Positions 54,329 through 63,960 of a stretch of 64,000 nt of DNA are shown here, one piece after another. The position numbers and the translations under genes were made by a program. The stretch is taken from contig JACPDN010000013.1 in the NCBI GenBank assembly GCA_016183985.1, positions 124,001-188,000 on the forward strand, given 5' to 3'. Position 1 is the first letter of the stretch. The number at the start of each line of letters is the position of its first letter. Origin of the DNA: Pseudomonadota bacterium (lineage in GTDB: Bacteria; Pseudomonadota; Alphaproteobacteria; Dongiales; Dongiaceae). A model generated the notes under the pieces. The model saw only the letters and a list, made by a program, of their open reading frames with translations. It did not search any database and had not been told where the DNA came from.

Positions 54329-55927
54329 ATGAAGATTTCAACACGGTTGCTTCTGCACGGGCTGGCGAACATCGTCGTGGCTACCGGCCTCATGGCTGTG
54401 GTGGTGCTCTATGTCGTCTACCAAGGCAGCATGCGGCAGTTGGCCGAAGTGAATGTGGCCGCGCGCCACCATCTCGAAAATGTATTAAGCGATGCCGCCC
54501 TTCACACGGACGGAGATCTCGGCAAGCTGGCAAGCGAGATCGGCGGCGACATAACGGTCTGGCGCGACGGCAAGCTGGTTGCCACAAGTGTCACAGAAGC
54601 GTCCGTGCGGGGCGATCTCGAGGCCTTGCTCGGCGCCGCCGAGACGGCCGTACAATTGGCTCGTAACACGGTCTACGAAGTGCCGCCGGCTCTGGCCCTG
54701 CCGCTATCGGACATTCATCTCACATCCGTCTTCAAAAAGGATGCGGATATCGTCGCTCTATCCCGGAACTCCGGCGTGTTTCTGGGAACCTTCATCGACC
54801 TGCTCGTTGCGTTCTCCATTCTGGGAATCGGCGGTGCGGTCTTGTCCGGCCTCGGGTTGTTCTGGTCGGTGCGGCACTCGTTGCGACCGTTGTTGCTGCT
54901 ATCGGATAGTATGACCGCCCTGGCTCAGGATCGGCTGCAGGTCGAGGTGCCAGCGCGCGAGCGGCATGATGAAGTCGGGCTGATGGCGCGCGCCGTGCAA
55001 GTCTTCAAGGAAATGGCGCTCAAGCGTCATGAACTGCAAGCCGAACAGAACCAATTGCGCGAGCAGGCCAGCAGCGAACGGCGCAATGCCATGCTGACCC
55101 TTGCTGGTCGCCTGGAAGGCGAGGTGCAGCAGGCCGTCGGCGGGCTGCGAGCCGCTGCCGGACAGCTTGGCGAAACTGCGGCGACACTGGATCGTTCAGC
55201 GCGTGTGGCGGCGAACCAGGCCAAGGATGCGACCGATGCGGTCGTGGAGGCCGAAGCTGGCGCCCAGCAGGTAGCGGCCTCGGCCGACGAGCTTGCCAAT
55301 GCGATCACGGCGATTACGGAGAATGTCGAAGGTGCGCGCGACCGCGTACAGAAGACAGTGAAGGTGGCCGACCACACCAACAATGCCGTCTCGCAATTGC
55401 ATGTGGCAGCCCAGCAGATCGGCGAGATCGTGACCTTGATCAGCGAGATCGCCGCCAGCACCAATCTGCTGGCCCTCAACGCGACGATCGAGGCGGCGCG
55501 TGCCGGTGAGGCCGGCAAGGGTTTCTCGGTTGTTGCGTCGGAAGTGAAAAGCCTCGCCAACCAAACGGCGCGAGCGACCGAGGATATCACCAGCCAGATC
55601 GGCGACATTCGCCGCTCGGCGGAGGAATCGGCGCAGGCGATCGGCGCCATTCAGTCGAGCATGCACGAAACGAGTGCCGCCACCAGCAGCATTACCGAGG
55701 CCGTCGAACGCCAGGAAACTTCGACGCAGAACATGGCCGGCAGTATCCGGCATATGGTCGACGGCACCAAGCGGGTCAGCGGCAGCATTACCGATGTCCG
55801 CGCCATCGTCGGCGAGACCAGTGGCGTCGCCCGACAGATGCTTGATATGGCCGCGGATATGGAAAAGAAGGTCCAGGCGCTGGATGGCGCAATGCGGCAG
55901 GTTCTGCAGGAACTGCGCGCTGGTTGA
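54329..55927 (+). CDS. Methyl-accepting chemotaxis protein
   Basis: A 532-aa chemoreceptor. An N-terminal span (about 10-32), a periplasmic sensor of about 110 residues, a second span (about 148-172), a HAMP domain and a signalling coiled coil follow in order. The tip that contacts CheA/CheW contains the conserved [20 protein letters not shown] and the following [16 protein letters not shown]. The ligand is unknown. It stands alone without che genes. Confidence 0.94.
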   Translation: MKISTRLLLHGLANIVVATGLMAVVVLYVVYQGSMRQLAEVNVAARHHLENVLSDAALHTDGDLGKLASEIGGDITVWRDGKLVATSVTEASVRGDLEALLGAAETAVQLARNTVYEVPPALALPLSDIHLTSVFKKDADIVALSRNSGVFLGTFIDLLVAFSILGIGGAVLSGLGLFWSVRHSLRPLLLLSDSMTALAQDRLQVEVPARERHDEVGLMARAVQVFKEMALKRHELQAEQNQLREQASSERRNAMLTLAGRLEGEVQQAVGGLRAAAGQLGETAATLDRSARVAANQAKDATDAVVEAEAGAQQVAASADELANAITAITENVEGARDRVQKTVKVADHTNNAVSQLHVAAQQIGEIVTLISEIAASTNLLALNATIEAARAGEAGKGFSVVASEVKSLANQTARATEDITSQIGDIRRSAEESAQAIGAIQSSMHETSAATSSITEAVERQETSTQNMAGSIRHMVDGTKRVSGSITDVRAIVGETSGVARQMLDMAADMEKKVQALDGAMRQVLQELRAG

Positions 55928-55945
55928 GGCCCCGCATCGTCGAGT

Positions 55946-55998
55946 CAAAGTGGTATGCCAGAATAACGCAAAGTGGTACTTTATATAGAACCACTTTG
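55946..55998. promoter_or_regulatory. 30-bp palindrome plus an extra half-site
   Basis: CAAAGTGGT (55969-55977) and ACCACTTTG (55990-55998) are perfect inverted copies; the 30-bp span matches its own complement at 26 positions and includes a TATATA core. A third copy, CAAAGTGGTA, lies 23 bp upstream at 55946. It stands 52 bp before the acetyltransferase gene, over a likely promoter, and looks like the operator of an unseen repressor. Confidence 0.6.
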
Positions 55999-56049
55999 AT
56001 GAACAAATCGCGACGTTTCATTCCAGGTTGATTGTCAGGAATTCGTCGC

Positions 56050-56709
56050 ATGGATCTCTCTCAGTGGAAGGGCGTCCCACGCCCCGAACGCGTTGCTCTT
56101 GAAGGCCGTTACGCCCTACTGGAGCCCTTGGACCCGGTACGCCATGGCGTCGATCTGTTCGCCTCGGCGCAGGCACCGGGAGCCGAGGATCGCTTCCGCT
56201 ATCTCTTCGAAGATGTTCCGGCCGGCAAGGCGGCGTTTGACGCTTGGATCGACAAGGCGTCGACGAGTGCCGATCCCTTCTTCTATGCCGTGATCGACAA
56301 GCGAACCGGACGGGCCGAGGGGCGGCAGTCCTTGATGCGGATCGACACCGTGCACGGCGTCATCGAGATTGGGAACATTCTCTGGGGGCCGGCAATCGCC
56401 CGCAGCCGGGTCGCGACCGAAGCGCTCTACCTTTTTGCCCGTCACGCCTTCGATCTCGGTTATCGCCGCTTCGAATGGAAGTGCAACAATCTCAATGCGC
56501 CATCAAAGCGCGCCGCTGAGCGTTTCGGCTTCAGTTTCGAAGGCATCTTCCGTCAGCACATGATCGTCAAAGGCAAGAATCGCGATACGGCCTGGTTCGC
56601 AATGACAGATCAGGATTGGCCGCGATTGCAGGCTGGCTATGAGGCCTGGCTTCGCCCCGAGAATTTCGACGGAAATGGACAGCAGCGCAGCAAGTTGAAC
56701 TTTAGATGA
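56050..56709 (+). CDS. GNAT-family N-acetyltransferase (RimJ/RimL type)
   Basis: A 219-aa acetyltransferase of the ribosomal-protein-alanine N-acetyltransferase-like subgroup. IEIGNILWGP and ATEALYLFARHAFDLGYRRFEW, then CNNLNAPSKRAAERFGF, are the family's acetyl-CoA and helix motifs. CAGGA stands before the ATG; a TTG-initiated longer frame is less likely. It overlaps the EamA gene by 4 nt. The substrate could be a small amine or a protein N-terminus. Confidence 0.9.
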   Translation: MDLSQWKGVPRPERVALEGRYALLEPLDPVRHGVDLFASAQAPGAEDRFRYLFEDVPAGKAAFDAWIDKASTSADPFFYAVIDKRTGRAEGRQSLMRIDTVHGVIEIGNILWGPAIARSRVATEALYLFARHAFDLGYRRFEWKCNNLNAPSKRAAERFGFSFEGIFRQHMIVKGKNRDTAWFAMTDQDWPRLQAGYEAWLRPENFDGNGQQRSKLNFR

Positions 56710-57626
56710 CGGCGAGCGCCGCTACCTCGTCATCAGCCGAGCGTCAGGCCCGGCTGATGCTGGCCTTGGTCACAATCATCTGGGGACTGAACTGGCCGTC
56801 AGCGAAATTCGGCCTGCAGGATTTTTCGCCCTGGACGTTTCGGACGATTTGCTTTGGATCTGGTGCCGCGATCCTGATGGCGGTGGCCCGCTATCGTGGG
56901 ATCAGTCTGCACATCAATGGCAGCACGGCGCGCTGGCATCTTGTCGTTGCCGGGCTGCTTAGTATCGGCGGCTTTGGTGTTCTGGCGGCCTTTGCCCAGC
57001 TGGCGACGACGACCAGTCGGACCGCCATCTGTGCCTATACCATGCCGATCTGGGCGACGTTGTTCGCACGCGTTTTTCTTGGGGAAAGATTGGATGGTCG
57101 CCGAGGTACGGCACTTCTGATCGGAGCAGCGGGCCTGCTGGTTCTGTTCTGGCCGTTGTTCGAGGATGGCCTGCCGATCGGGGCTATCTACGCGCTGGGC
57201 TCGGCTGTCAGCTGGGCTGCGGGCACGGTTTATCTGAAATGGGCCCGCGTGCCGGCGCACCCGATCGCAGTTACTTCGTGGCAGCTCGTCGTCGGGACCA
57301 TATCGGTTGCGCTCGGGTTTTGCCTGTCGGGCTTTGCGGTAGGTGACGTCCGCCATTGGTCGTCGCTGGCGGGCCTCACCTACAGCACGCTTGCAGGCAC
57401 GGCGCTCGCCTATCTGTTTTGGTTCCAGAGCGTGGCGCGGCTGCCGGCCAGCACCGCGGGGTTGGGGACGTTGCTGGTGCCGGTGATCGGTGTGCTTGCC
57501 GCTATGGTCCTGCTCGGCGACCGGCCCACGCTCACCGACGCCATCGGTTTCATCATGATTTCCATCGCGGCACTTTGCGCCTTAGGCGCCACGCCGGCCG
57601 CGAAATCGACTCCTGTTTCTGCATAG
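56706..57626 (+). CDS. EamA-family drug/metabolite exporter
   Basis: A 306-aa DMT transporter with ten hydrophobic segments and an internal EamA duplication. WGLNWPSAKFGL opens the first half and AVSWAAGTVYLKWARV the second. Family members export amino acids, metabolites or dyes. It lies between two acetyltransferase genes, which suggests acetylation and export of a common metabolite or toxin (inference). Confidence 0.9.
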   Translation: MTASAATSSSAERQARLMLALVTIIWGLNWPSAKFGLQDFSPWTFRTICFGSGAAILMAVARYRGISLHINGSTARWHLVVAGLLSIGGFGVLAAFAQLATTTSRTAICAYTMPIWATLFARVFLGERLDGRRGTALLIGAAGLLVLFWPLFEDGLPIGAIYALGSAVSWAAGTVYLKWARVPAHPIAVTSWQLVVGTISVALGFCLSGFAVGDVRHWSSLAGLTYSTLAGTALAYLFWFQSVARLPASTAGLGTLLVPVIGVLAAMVLLGDRPTLTDAIGFIMISIAALCALGATPAAKSTPVSA

Positions 57627-57638
57627 AGGAAACCCAAC

Positions 57639-58094
57639 ATGACTGTTGCCACCGACATGGTCATTCGCCCACTTCGCCGTGAGGATCATGAGGTCTGGAT
57701 GCCGCTCTGGAAGGGCTATCAGGCCTTCTACAAGGTCGATATCGCACCGGAAGTGTCAGCCGTGACCTTCGATCGGCTGCTGGATCCTGCTGAGCCGATG
57801 GCCGGTGCCTTGGCCTGGCAGGGGGAACGTGCCGTCGGCATGGTGCATCACATCAATCACCGCTCCTGCTGGACGGTCGGTGACTACTGCTATCTGCAGG
57901 ATCTTTTCACGGCCCCCGATATTCGCGGCGCCGGGATCGGCCGAAAGCTCATCGAATACGTTTACGATATTGCCAAGAAGCAGGGCTGTGCCCGCGTCTA
58001 TTGGCTGACGCATGAAAGCAATGATGTGGCGATGAAGCTCTATGATCGGATCGCAGACAAGCCCGGCTTCGTCCAGTATCGCCGCATTCTCTGA
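57639..58094 (+). CDS. GNAT-family N-acetyltransferase
   Basis: A 151-aa single-domain acetyltransferase. YLQDLFTAPDIRGAGIGRKLIEYV holds the acetyl-CoA pyrophosphate loop (RGAGIGR), and LTHESNDVAMKLYDRI is the final motif. The sequence starts with IRPLRREDHEVWMPLWKGYQ. It follows the exporter by 12 bp and closes the operon. Confidence 0.9.
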   Translation: MTVATDMVIRPLRREDHEVWMPLWKGYQAFYKVDIAPEVSAVTFDRLLDPAEPMAGALAWQGERAVGMVHHINHRSCWTVGDYCYLQDLFTAPDIRGAGIGRKLIEYVYDIAKKQGCARVYWLTHESNDVAMKLYDRIADKPGFVQYRRIL

Positions 58095-58110
58095 CACAAT
58101 CTCTGACGGC

Positions 58111-58144
58111 AAAAGAAAAGGGCGGCACCCTGTGGTGCCGCCCT
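58111..58144 (-). terminator. Terminator of gltA, possibly bidirectional
   Basis: GGGCGGCACC and GGTGCCGCCC form a perfect 10-bp stem around CTGT. On the minus strand it is followed by TTTTCTTTTG, ideal for gltA. On the plus strand only a mixed CTCTGCTGT follows. Confidence 0.9.
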
Positions 58145-58163
58145 CTGCTGTCTTGCGCCACGC

Positions 58164-59582
58164 TTACTTGCGCTTGTTCATCGGCGTATACGGCCGCTCG
58201 CCATAGCCGGTATAGAGCTGGCGTGGGCGGCCGATGCGCTGGGTTGGATCCTCGATCATTTCCTTCCACTGGGCGACCCAGCCGACGGTGCGGGCGACGG
58301 CGAAGAGCACCGTGAACATCGAGGTCGGGAAACCGATCGCCTGCAGGATGATGCCCGAATAGAAATCGACGTTCGGGTAGAGCTTGTGCGAGATGAAGTA
58401 ATCGTCATTGAGGGCGATCTTCTCGAGCTCCATCGCGAGCTGCAGAAGCGGATCGTTCCGCTTGCCAAGGGCATCCAGCACCTCGTGGCAGGACTTGCGC
58501 ATCACCGAGGCGCGCGGATCGTAGTTCTTATAGACGCGGTGACCGAAGCCCATCAGGCGCGTATTGTCCTGCTTCGACTTCACCTTGCCGATATAGTCCT
58601 TGATATTCGCGGTAGAGCCGATCTCGGCCAGCATCTTCAGGACCGCTTCATTGGCGCCGCCATGGGCCGGACCCCAGAGGCAGGCGATGCCGGCGGCGAT
58701 GCAGGCGAACGGGTTGGCGCCGGACGAGCCGGCCATGCGCACGGTCGAGGTCGAGGCGTTCTGCTCGTGATCGGCATGGAGAATGAATATCTTGTCCATG
58801 GCCTTGGCGACCACCGGATCGATCTTATATTCCTCGGCCGGGACCGCGAAGGTCATGCGCAGGAAATTCTCGGCATAGGACAGCTCGTTCTTCGGGTAAA
58901 CGAAGGGCTGGCCGATCGAGTACTTATAGGCCATGGCGGCGATCGTAGGCACCTTGGCAATCAGGCGGTGCGAGGCGATCGTGCGCTGACGCGGATCGTG
59001 GATATCGGTGCTGTCGTGATAGAAAGCAGAGAGGGCGCCCACCACGCTCACCATCACCGCCATCGGATGCGCGTCACGGCGGAAGCCCTGATAGAAGCGC
59101 GCGATCTGTTCGTGCAGCATGGTGTGATAGGTGATGTTCTTCTCGAACTCCACCTTCTGCTTGGCATTGGGCAGTTCGCCTTCAAGGAGGAGGTAGCAGA
59201 CTTCCATGAAGTCGCTGTTCTCAGCGAGATCCTCGATCTTGTAGCCGCGATGGGTAAGGACGCCGACATCGCCGTCGATATAGGTGATCGACGACTGGGT
59301 GGATCCGGTCGAGCCGTAGCCGGGATCGTAGGTGAAGAGGCCCTGTTCGCCATAAAGCTTGCGGATATCGACGACGTCCGGACCGACCGTGCCTTTGAGG
59401 ATCGGCAGTTCGAAATTCTTCCCATTGCGGCTGTCTTTTACTGCGACAGCTGCATAGGCCTTAGGGGCTGCTGGCTTGATCCCGCTGTCGACCGTCTTTG
59501 ATCGTGCGGCTGGCTTTGTCGCCTTCACGACCTTCTTGGCTTTCGCCGCAACGGTTTTCTTGGAGCTCGATTTGCCAGCCAT
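58164..59582 (-). CDS. gltA: Citrate synthase with Lys/Ala-rich N-terminal tail
   Basis: A 472-aa type II citrate synthase that condenses oxaloacetate with acetyl-CoA. Catalytic segments are [10 protein letters not shown] (His), [14 protein letters not shown] (His) and VDFYSG (Asp). The first 45 residues ([20 protein letters not shown] and on to KPAAPKAYA) form a strongly basic, disordered, histone-H1-like tail before the normal start region [10 protein letters not shown]. The usual family length is about 430. The annotated ATG has GGGAA upstream; a start inside the tail lacks a better ribosome site. Confidence 0.95.
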   Translation of the reverse strand: MAGKSSSKKTVAAKAKKVVKATKPAARSKTVDSGIKPAAPKAYAAVAVKDSRNGKNFELPILKGTVGPDVVDIRKLYGEQGLFTYDPGYGSTGSTQSSITYIDGDVGVLTHRGYKIEDLAENSDFMEVCYLLLEGELPNAKQKVEFEKNITYHTMLHEQIARFYQGFRRDAHPMAVMVSVVGALSAFYHDSTDIHDPRQRTIASHRLIAKVPTIAAMAYKYSIGQPFVYPKNELSYAENFLRMTFAVPAEEYKIDPVVAKAMDKIFILHADHEQNASTSTVRMAGSSGANPFACIAAGIACLWGPAHGGANEAVLKMLAEIGSTANIKDYIGKVKSKQDNTRLMGFGHRVYKNYDPRASVMRKSCHEVLDALGKRNDPLLQLAMELEKIALNDDYFISHKLYPNVDFYSGIILQAIGFPTSMFTVLFAVARTVGWVAQWKEMIEDPTQRIGRPRQLYTGYGERPYTPMNKRK

Positions 59583-59829
59583 ATTCGTTCCCTTCGTCCT
59601 ATGCAGGGGCGGGCCGACGCGGAACGCGCCGACGTAGTGCCGCAGGTGTTGCTGCAGATGCTAATGCGGACAAGGTTAACGGATGGTGACGCATCTGTCA
59701 TCTGGTGTAAAACTGCTCAGTCTGCTTTTTCGAACGGGTGGTTTCCCCTTGATCCGAATGGAAAAAGCCGCACACTCCGAGGCAGGGCATGGGCTTTTCA
59801 GGCGCCCTGAAAGCGGCCAAACTGACTCC
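59583..59829. other. Divergent gap between gltA and the ABC exporter
   Basis: A 247-bp region upstream of both genes. It must hold the gltA promoter but I could not place -35/-10 boxes with confidence, and there is no strong palindrome. Confidence 0.4.
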
Positions 59830-60786
59830 ATGCTGCATGTTGAAAACCTGATCTTCGATTATCCCGGCCACCGCGCGCTCAACGACGTGTCCCTCTTTCT
59901 TGAACGGGGGACGATCACGGCGCTGGTGGGGCCGAACGGGGCTGGCAAGTCAACGTTGATGCGGCTCTGCGCAGCACTCGATCAACCCTTCGCCGGTAAA
60001 GTGTATTTTGATGGACTCGACGTGCATGCCGATCCGCGGGCCGCACATCGCCGCATGGGATTCCTGCCGGATTTTTTCGGTCTTTACGACGATCTGACGG
60101 TTCTGCAGGGGCTTACCTATCGCGCAGCCGCCCAGGGTGTTCCGCGGCCACAGCGGCGTTCCGTCGCAGAACGGGCTGCGGAGCGATTGGAGATCGCCGA
60201 CCGGCTCGGCCAGAAGGCCGGGACGCTGTCGCGGGGGCTTCGGCAGCGCCTTGCGATCGCGCAGGCGGTCCTGCATGAGCCGACTTTTCTGATGCTCGAT
60301 GAGCCGGCGTCGGGGCTCGATCCCTCAGCCCGCATCGGACTTTCGACCGTCCTGCGCAATCTGGCACGGGATGGAATGACCATTCTGGTGTCTTCACATA
60401 TCCTTGCCGAGCTTGAGGATTATTCGACCCATATCCTGATGCTCCGTCAGGGTGAAGTGGTCGATCACGCGCCGCTGACGGTGATGGGCAACGTGACGGA
60501 GCGGCGGGTGGAGATCAGGCTCGATTTCGCGCGGCCGGTGGCCGAGCTGCGCAAGCGCCTGCTGGCGGTCGGCGGCATCGAAGTGCTGAGCTGCGGTATC
60601 GACGATGCGATCGTCATGTCGGATCCCGATCCGGCGGCCCGGGCCGATATGCTGGCGGCGGTGATTGCGGCCGGGCTGCCATTGGCTTCCTTCGCGCCCG
60701 AGCGGCGCAGCCTGCAGGACATCTATCTGGCGCGCATGAAAGCGGCAGCGGAAAGGCCACCATTGCGCTTGGTTGGGCCGACATGA
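59830..60786 (+). CDS. ABC-2-type exporter ATP-binding protein
   Basis: A 318-aa ATPase of the CcmA/NatA-like branch. GPNGAGKST is Walker A, LSRGLRQRLAIAQAV carries a variant signature (LSRGL), and LMLDEPASGLDP is Walker B. The start is placed at MLHVEN, the family N-terminus; a longer frame upstream adds 49 residues with no support. It overlaps the permease gene by 4 nt. The substrate is unknown. Confidence 0.9.
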   Translation: MLHVENLIFDYPGHRALNDVSLFLERGTITALVGPNGAGKSTLMRLCAALDQPFAGKVYFDGLDVHADPRAAHRRMGFLPDFFGLYDDLTVLQGLTYRAAAQGVPRPQRRSVAERAAERLEIADRLGQKAGTLSRGLRQRLAIAQAVLHEPTFLMLDEPASGLDPSARIGLSTVLRNLARDGMTILVSSHILAELEDYSTHILMLRQGEVVDHAPLTVMGNVTERRVEIRLDFARPVAELRKRLLAVGGIEVLSCGIDDAIVMSDPDPAARADMLAAVIAAGLPLASFAPERRSLQDIYLARMKAAAERPPLRLVGPT

Positions 60787-62180
60787 GCCTCGACCTCAAT
60801 CCCGAATTTCAGCGGAATCTGTGGCTGCATCTCGGCTGGCAGCGCCTGGTGGCCGCAGCCACGGTTGGCTTGACCATCGCCTATGCCATTCTGCTGGTCA
60901 GCGATTTTGACAAGCTTTCTTATGCAGCGAACCTGATCCTCGTGATGGTGCTCGGCATGTGGGGCCCCCGGCGTGCGGCGGACTCGCTGGCGGAGGAAGT
61001 CGCTGGCGGCACTTGGGAAGCGCAACGCATGTCCGGGCTCTCGGCCTGGTCGATGGCATGGGGCAAGCTGATCGGTGGATGCAGTTTTGTCTGGTATTGC
61101 GGCTTGCTGGCGCTGGCCGTCTATATCTTCGCGGGGTTTGAGCGCGGCTTTCCGCCGGGCCGAGCCGGCAATTTCTGGCTCGGCATCTATTTGGTTCTGA
61201 TTGGTGCGTGTCTTGCCCATGTGGTGGCGCTTGGCGTGGCGCTCATCCGTCTGCGCAAGACGGTGCAGTATCGCCGCCTGACGATTACGCTGGCGCAGAC
61301 ATGCGGTTTCGTCGTCTTTTTCGTCATCAGCGGGATCGGGACGGCTCCCGTGTTCAATCAGCCAGATTTCGTGCCAGGAACAGCCTATGTCTATGACAGC
61401 GCCTATTCCTGGCCGATGGTTCGGGCCGTTCTCGGGTCGGTTTTCGTACTTTGGGCAGTCGCAGCGGTCTATCGGCTGATGCGGACTGAACTGCAATACC
61501 GCGCCTGGCCATGGTTCTGGACCAGCTTCGTGATTTTCTGCGGGGCCCTGGCAGCAGGCATCGCGCCATGGCCCGGCAGCGGACCGGCTGGTGCCACACT
61601 GCCGGTATTTGTCGTGATGATGGCGCTGACCTATCTCTCCGCCCTGGCGGATCGCCGCGACCCGATCCGGTATCGCTCCGGTCTCTTGGCGCTACGACAG
61701 GGCGATTACAGCCGGGCACTGGCGGAAATTCCCTGGTGGCTGATTGCGATGGCCGGCACGGCCTTGGCAGCATCTTTTGCGATCTATGTTCTCGTAAGCC
61801 TCGGCAGCGATGATTGGCCAAGCAGTTTGTCGGAACTTTTTTTGCGCCTGCGGCTCATCTCTCTCGACCATCTGGCCGAGACCCTGGTGCTCGTCCTGCT
61901 GTTCATGACGCGCGACTTGGCCATCCTGCTATGGCTGAGTTTTGGGCCGTGGCGTGGCCAGTCCGACATTACGTGGCTGGTCTATCTGGCACTCGTCTAC
62001 TGGCCAATCAGCATCATCATGTATTTTGCAGGCTATGGCGCCTATATCACCCTGGTATTGCCAGTGGCTGGGGACGACATCGTCATCAGCTTCGCACCGA
62101 TCCTCATCCAGCTGGTGATCCTCGGGGTCATGTTGCGTCGCCGTTGGTATCAGGCGACGCGTGGTGGCGCTGCAGCATAG
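60783..62180 (+). CDS. ABC-2-type exporter permease
   Basis: A 465-aa membrane protein with about ten to twelve hydrophobic spans. GGTWEAQRMSGLSAWSMAWGKLIGG in the first quarter is the ABC-2 permease feature where the coupling helix lies before a membrane span. It is coupled to the upstream ATPase (ATGA). No recognisable accessory protein follows. Confidence 0.8.
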   Translation: MSLDLNPEFQRNLWLHLGWQRLVAAATVGLTIAYAILLVSDFDKLSYAANLILVMVLGMWGPRRAADSLAEEVAGGTWEAQRMSGLSAWSMAWGKLIGGCSFVWYCGLLALAVYIFAGFERGFPPGRAGNFWLGIYLVLIGACLAHVVALGVALIRLRKTVQYRRLTITLAQTCGFVVFFVISGIGTAPVFNQPDFVPGTAYVYDSAYSWPMVRAVLGSVFVLWAVAAVYRLMRTELQYRAWPWFWTSFVIFCGALAAGIAPWPGSGPAGATLPVFVVMMALTYLSALADRRDPIRYRSGLLALRQGDYSRALAEIPWWLIAMAGTALAASFAIYVLVSLGSDDWPSSLSELFLRLRLISLDHLAETLVLVLLFMTRDLAILLWLSFGPWRGQSDITWLVYLALVYWPISIIMYFAGYGAYITLVLPVAGDDIVISFAPILIQLVILGVMLRRRWYQATRGGAAA

Positions 62181-62281
62181 CAAGGATCGGTCCCATAAAG
62201 GGCCATAGACTCTGTAGCTTTCACCCTGTCATACTAACGTCAAATAAGAAGTCGTTAGTGTAGACGGGGTGAGGCTCAATC

Positions 62282-63145
62282 GTGTCACGTGCGTTGGCGC
62301 GTCCTTATCTGCTGCTGTCTCCGGCAATCCTGTCGCTGTCGCTCCTGATGGTAGCGCCGGTGGTCTTTGTGCTGGCCTATTCCTTCTGGCTGCGCACGGC
62401 GGAGGGGCTGGACGTGCCGGCGTTCCAGTTCGGCAACTGGGCCAATTTCTTTTCCGATGAATTCTATTGGCTGGCGCTCTACAGCACCTTCAAGACCGCG
62501 CTGATCACGACGGCCGTCTGCATCGTGCTGGGCTATCCCACTGCCTATTTCCTGGCGCGCGCTGAGATCAAGAACCGTGGTTTGCTGCTGTTCCTGATGT
62601 TCCTGCCGTTCTGGGTCTCCTACATCATCCGGACGATGTCCTGGATCAACGTGCTGGGGAAGAACGGCTTCGTGAATGCGGTCCTGATGGGCATCGGCAT
62701 TACCGACGAGCCTTTCAAGCTGCTTTACAACGATTTCTCGGTGATCATGGGCTTGGTCTACTTCCAGCTCCCCTACATGATCATCAATGTCTATGTGAGC
62801 CTCGACGGCATCGACCGGAACCTGGAATCCGCCGCAAGGGTGCTGGGTTGCACGCCCTGGCAGAGCTTCCGCGAGGTGACCTTGCCGTTGTCTCTGCCGG
62901 GCCTGGGTGCTGGCTCCTTGCTTTGTTTCGTACTGGCGGCTGGTTCCTATGTGACCCCGCGACTGCTCGGCGGCACCGATACGCTGTTTTTCCCTGACCT
63001 GATCTACGAAGCCATCATCTCGCAACTCGACTGGCCGTTCGGCGCGGTTCTTTCGGTCGTGATGCTCGTGGCGTTGGGCCTCGTCATTGCGGTCTATAAC
63101 CGCTTCATGAGTCTATCCGACGTCTATCGGAGTTTTGCACGATGA
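62282..63145 (+). CDS. Polyamine-type ABC transporter permease (PotB type)
   Basis: A 287-aa permease with a GTG start and GAGG 7 nt upstream. Six spans and the EAA loop ESAARVLGCTPWQSFREV followed by TLPLSLPGLG are present. It overlaps the next permease by 4 nt. The partner ATPase and binding protein are not in the window on this side, so they probably follow beyond the end. Confidence 0.9.
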   Translation: MSRALARPYLLLSPAILSLSLLMVAPVVFVLAYSFWLRTAEGLDVPAFQFGNWANFFSDEFYWLALYSTFKTALITTAVCIVLGYPTAYFLARAEIKNRGLLLFLMFLPFWVSYIIRTMSWINVLGKNGFVNAVLMGIGITDEPFKLLYNDFSVIMGLVYFQLPYMIINVYVSLDGIDRNLESAARVLGCTPWQSFREVTLPLSLPGLGAGSLLCFVLAAGSYVTPRLLGGTDTLFFPDLIYEAIISQLDWPFGAVLSVVMLVALGLVIAVYNRFMSLSDVYRSFAR

Positions 63146-63960
63146 GCATGGCGGCGGCGCGGCAACCTGGCGAGGGCAGGATAGGCTGGGCACTGCTGCG
63201 CCTGTGGTCGATCGCCGTCTATCTGTTCATGTTCGCGCCGATCGTCGTCGTTATCTTGCTCGCCTTCAATTCATCGCGCAGCGGCGCCTTCCCCATGGAA
63301 GGGTTCAGTCTGCAATGGTTTGGCAAGCTCTTTGCCAACCAGTCCATCGTGGATGCCTTCAAGACTTCGCTCATTCTGGCTGGTACCTCGGGCGCGCTTG
63401 CGACGGTGATCGGCATCATGGCGGCGCTGGCTTTGGTCCGCTACAGCTTCAAGGGCAAGGAAGGCATTCAAACCTTCCTGTCTCTGCCGCTGCTGATGCC
63501 CGAAGTGGTCATGGGCGTGGCGCTTCTCATGTTTCTTAAATTCATCAGCATGCCGCGCAGCTTTGCCGTGCTGCTGTTGGGGCATACGATCCTATCGTTG
63601 CCCTATGTCGTCCTCGTGGTACAGGCGCGCCTCGTTGGCCTGCGCGCAAGCTATGAAGAAGCGGCCTGGACCCTGGGCGCCAACCGCCTCCAGACCTTCT
63701 TTGAAGTAACGCTGCCGCTGATTTCGCCGGCGATTGTCGGTGGCTTTTTGTTCGCAGCGACGTTGAGCTTCGACAACATCACGGCGACGCTCTTTTGGAA
63801 GAAGCCGGGCATCGAGACCGTGCCGACCAAGATTTTCGCCATGCTGCGCACCTCGATCAGTCCCGAGATCAACGCGCTGGGTGCCGTGATGATCGTGATC
63901 ACGATCCTGCTGCCGCTGATCGGCGGCTACATGGTGCGCCGCTTTGCCAAGACCAAGTGA
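63142..63960 (+). CDS. Polyamine-type ABC transporter permease (PotC type)
   Basis: A 272-aa permease with six spans. The EAA loop reads EEAAWTLGANRLQTFFEV followed by TLPLISPAIVG. It is the last complete gene; the 40 bp left in the window show no start of another. Confidence 0.9.
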   Translation: MSMAAARQPGEGRIGWALLRLWSIAVYLFMFAPIVVVILLAFNSSRSGAFPMEGFSLQWFGKLFANQSIVDAFKTSLILAGTSGALATVIGIMAALALVRYSFKGKEGIQTFLSLPLLMPEVVMGVALLMFLKFISMPRSFAVLLLGHTILSLPYVVLVVQARLVGLRASYEEAAWTLGANRLQTFFEVTLPLISPAIVGGFLFAATLSFDNITATLFWKKPGIETVPTKIFAMLRTSISPEINALGAVMIVITILLPLIGGYMVRRFAKTK

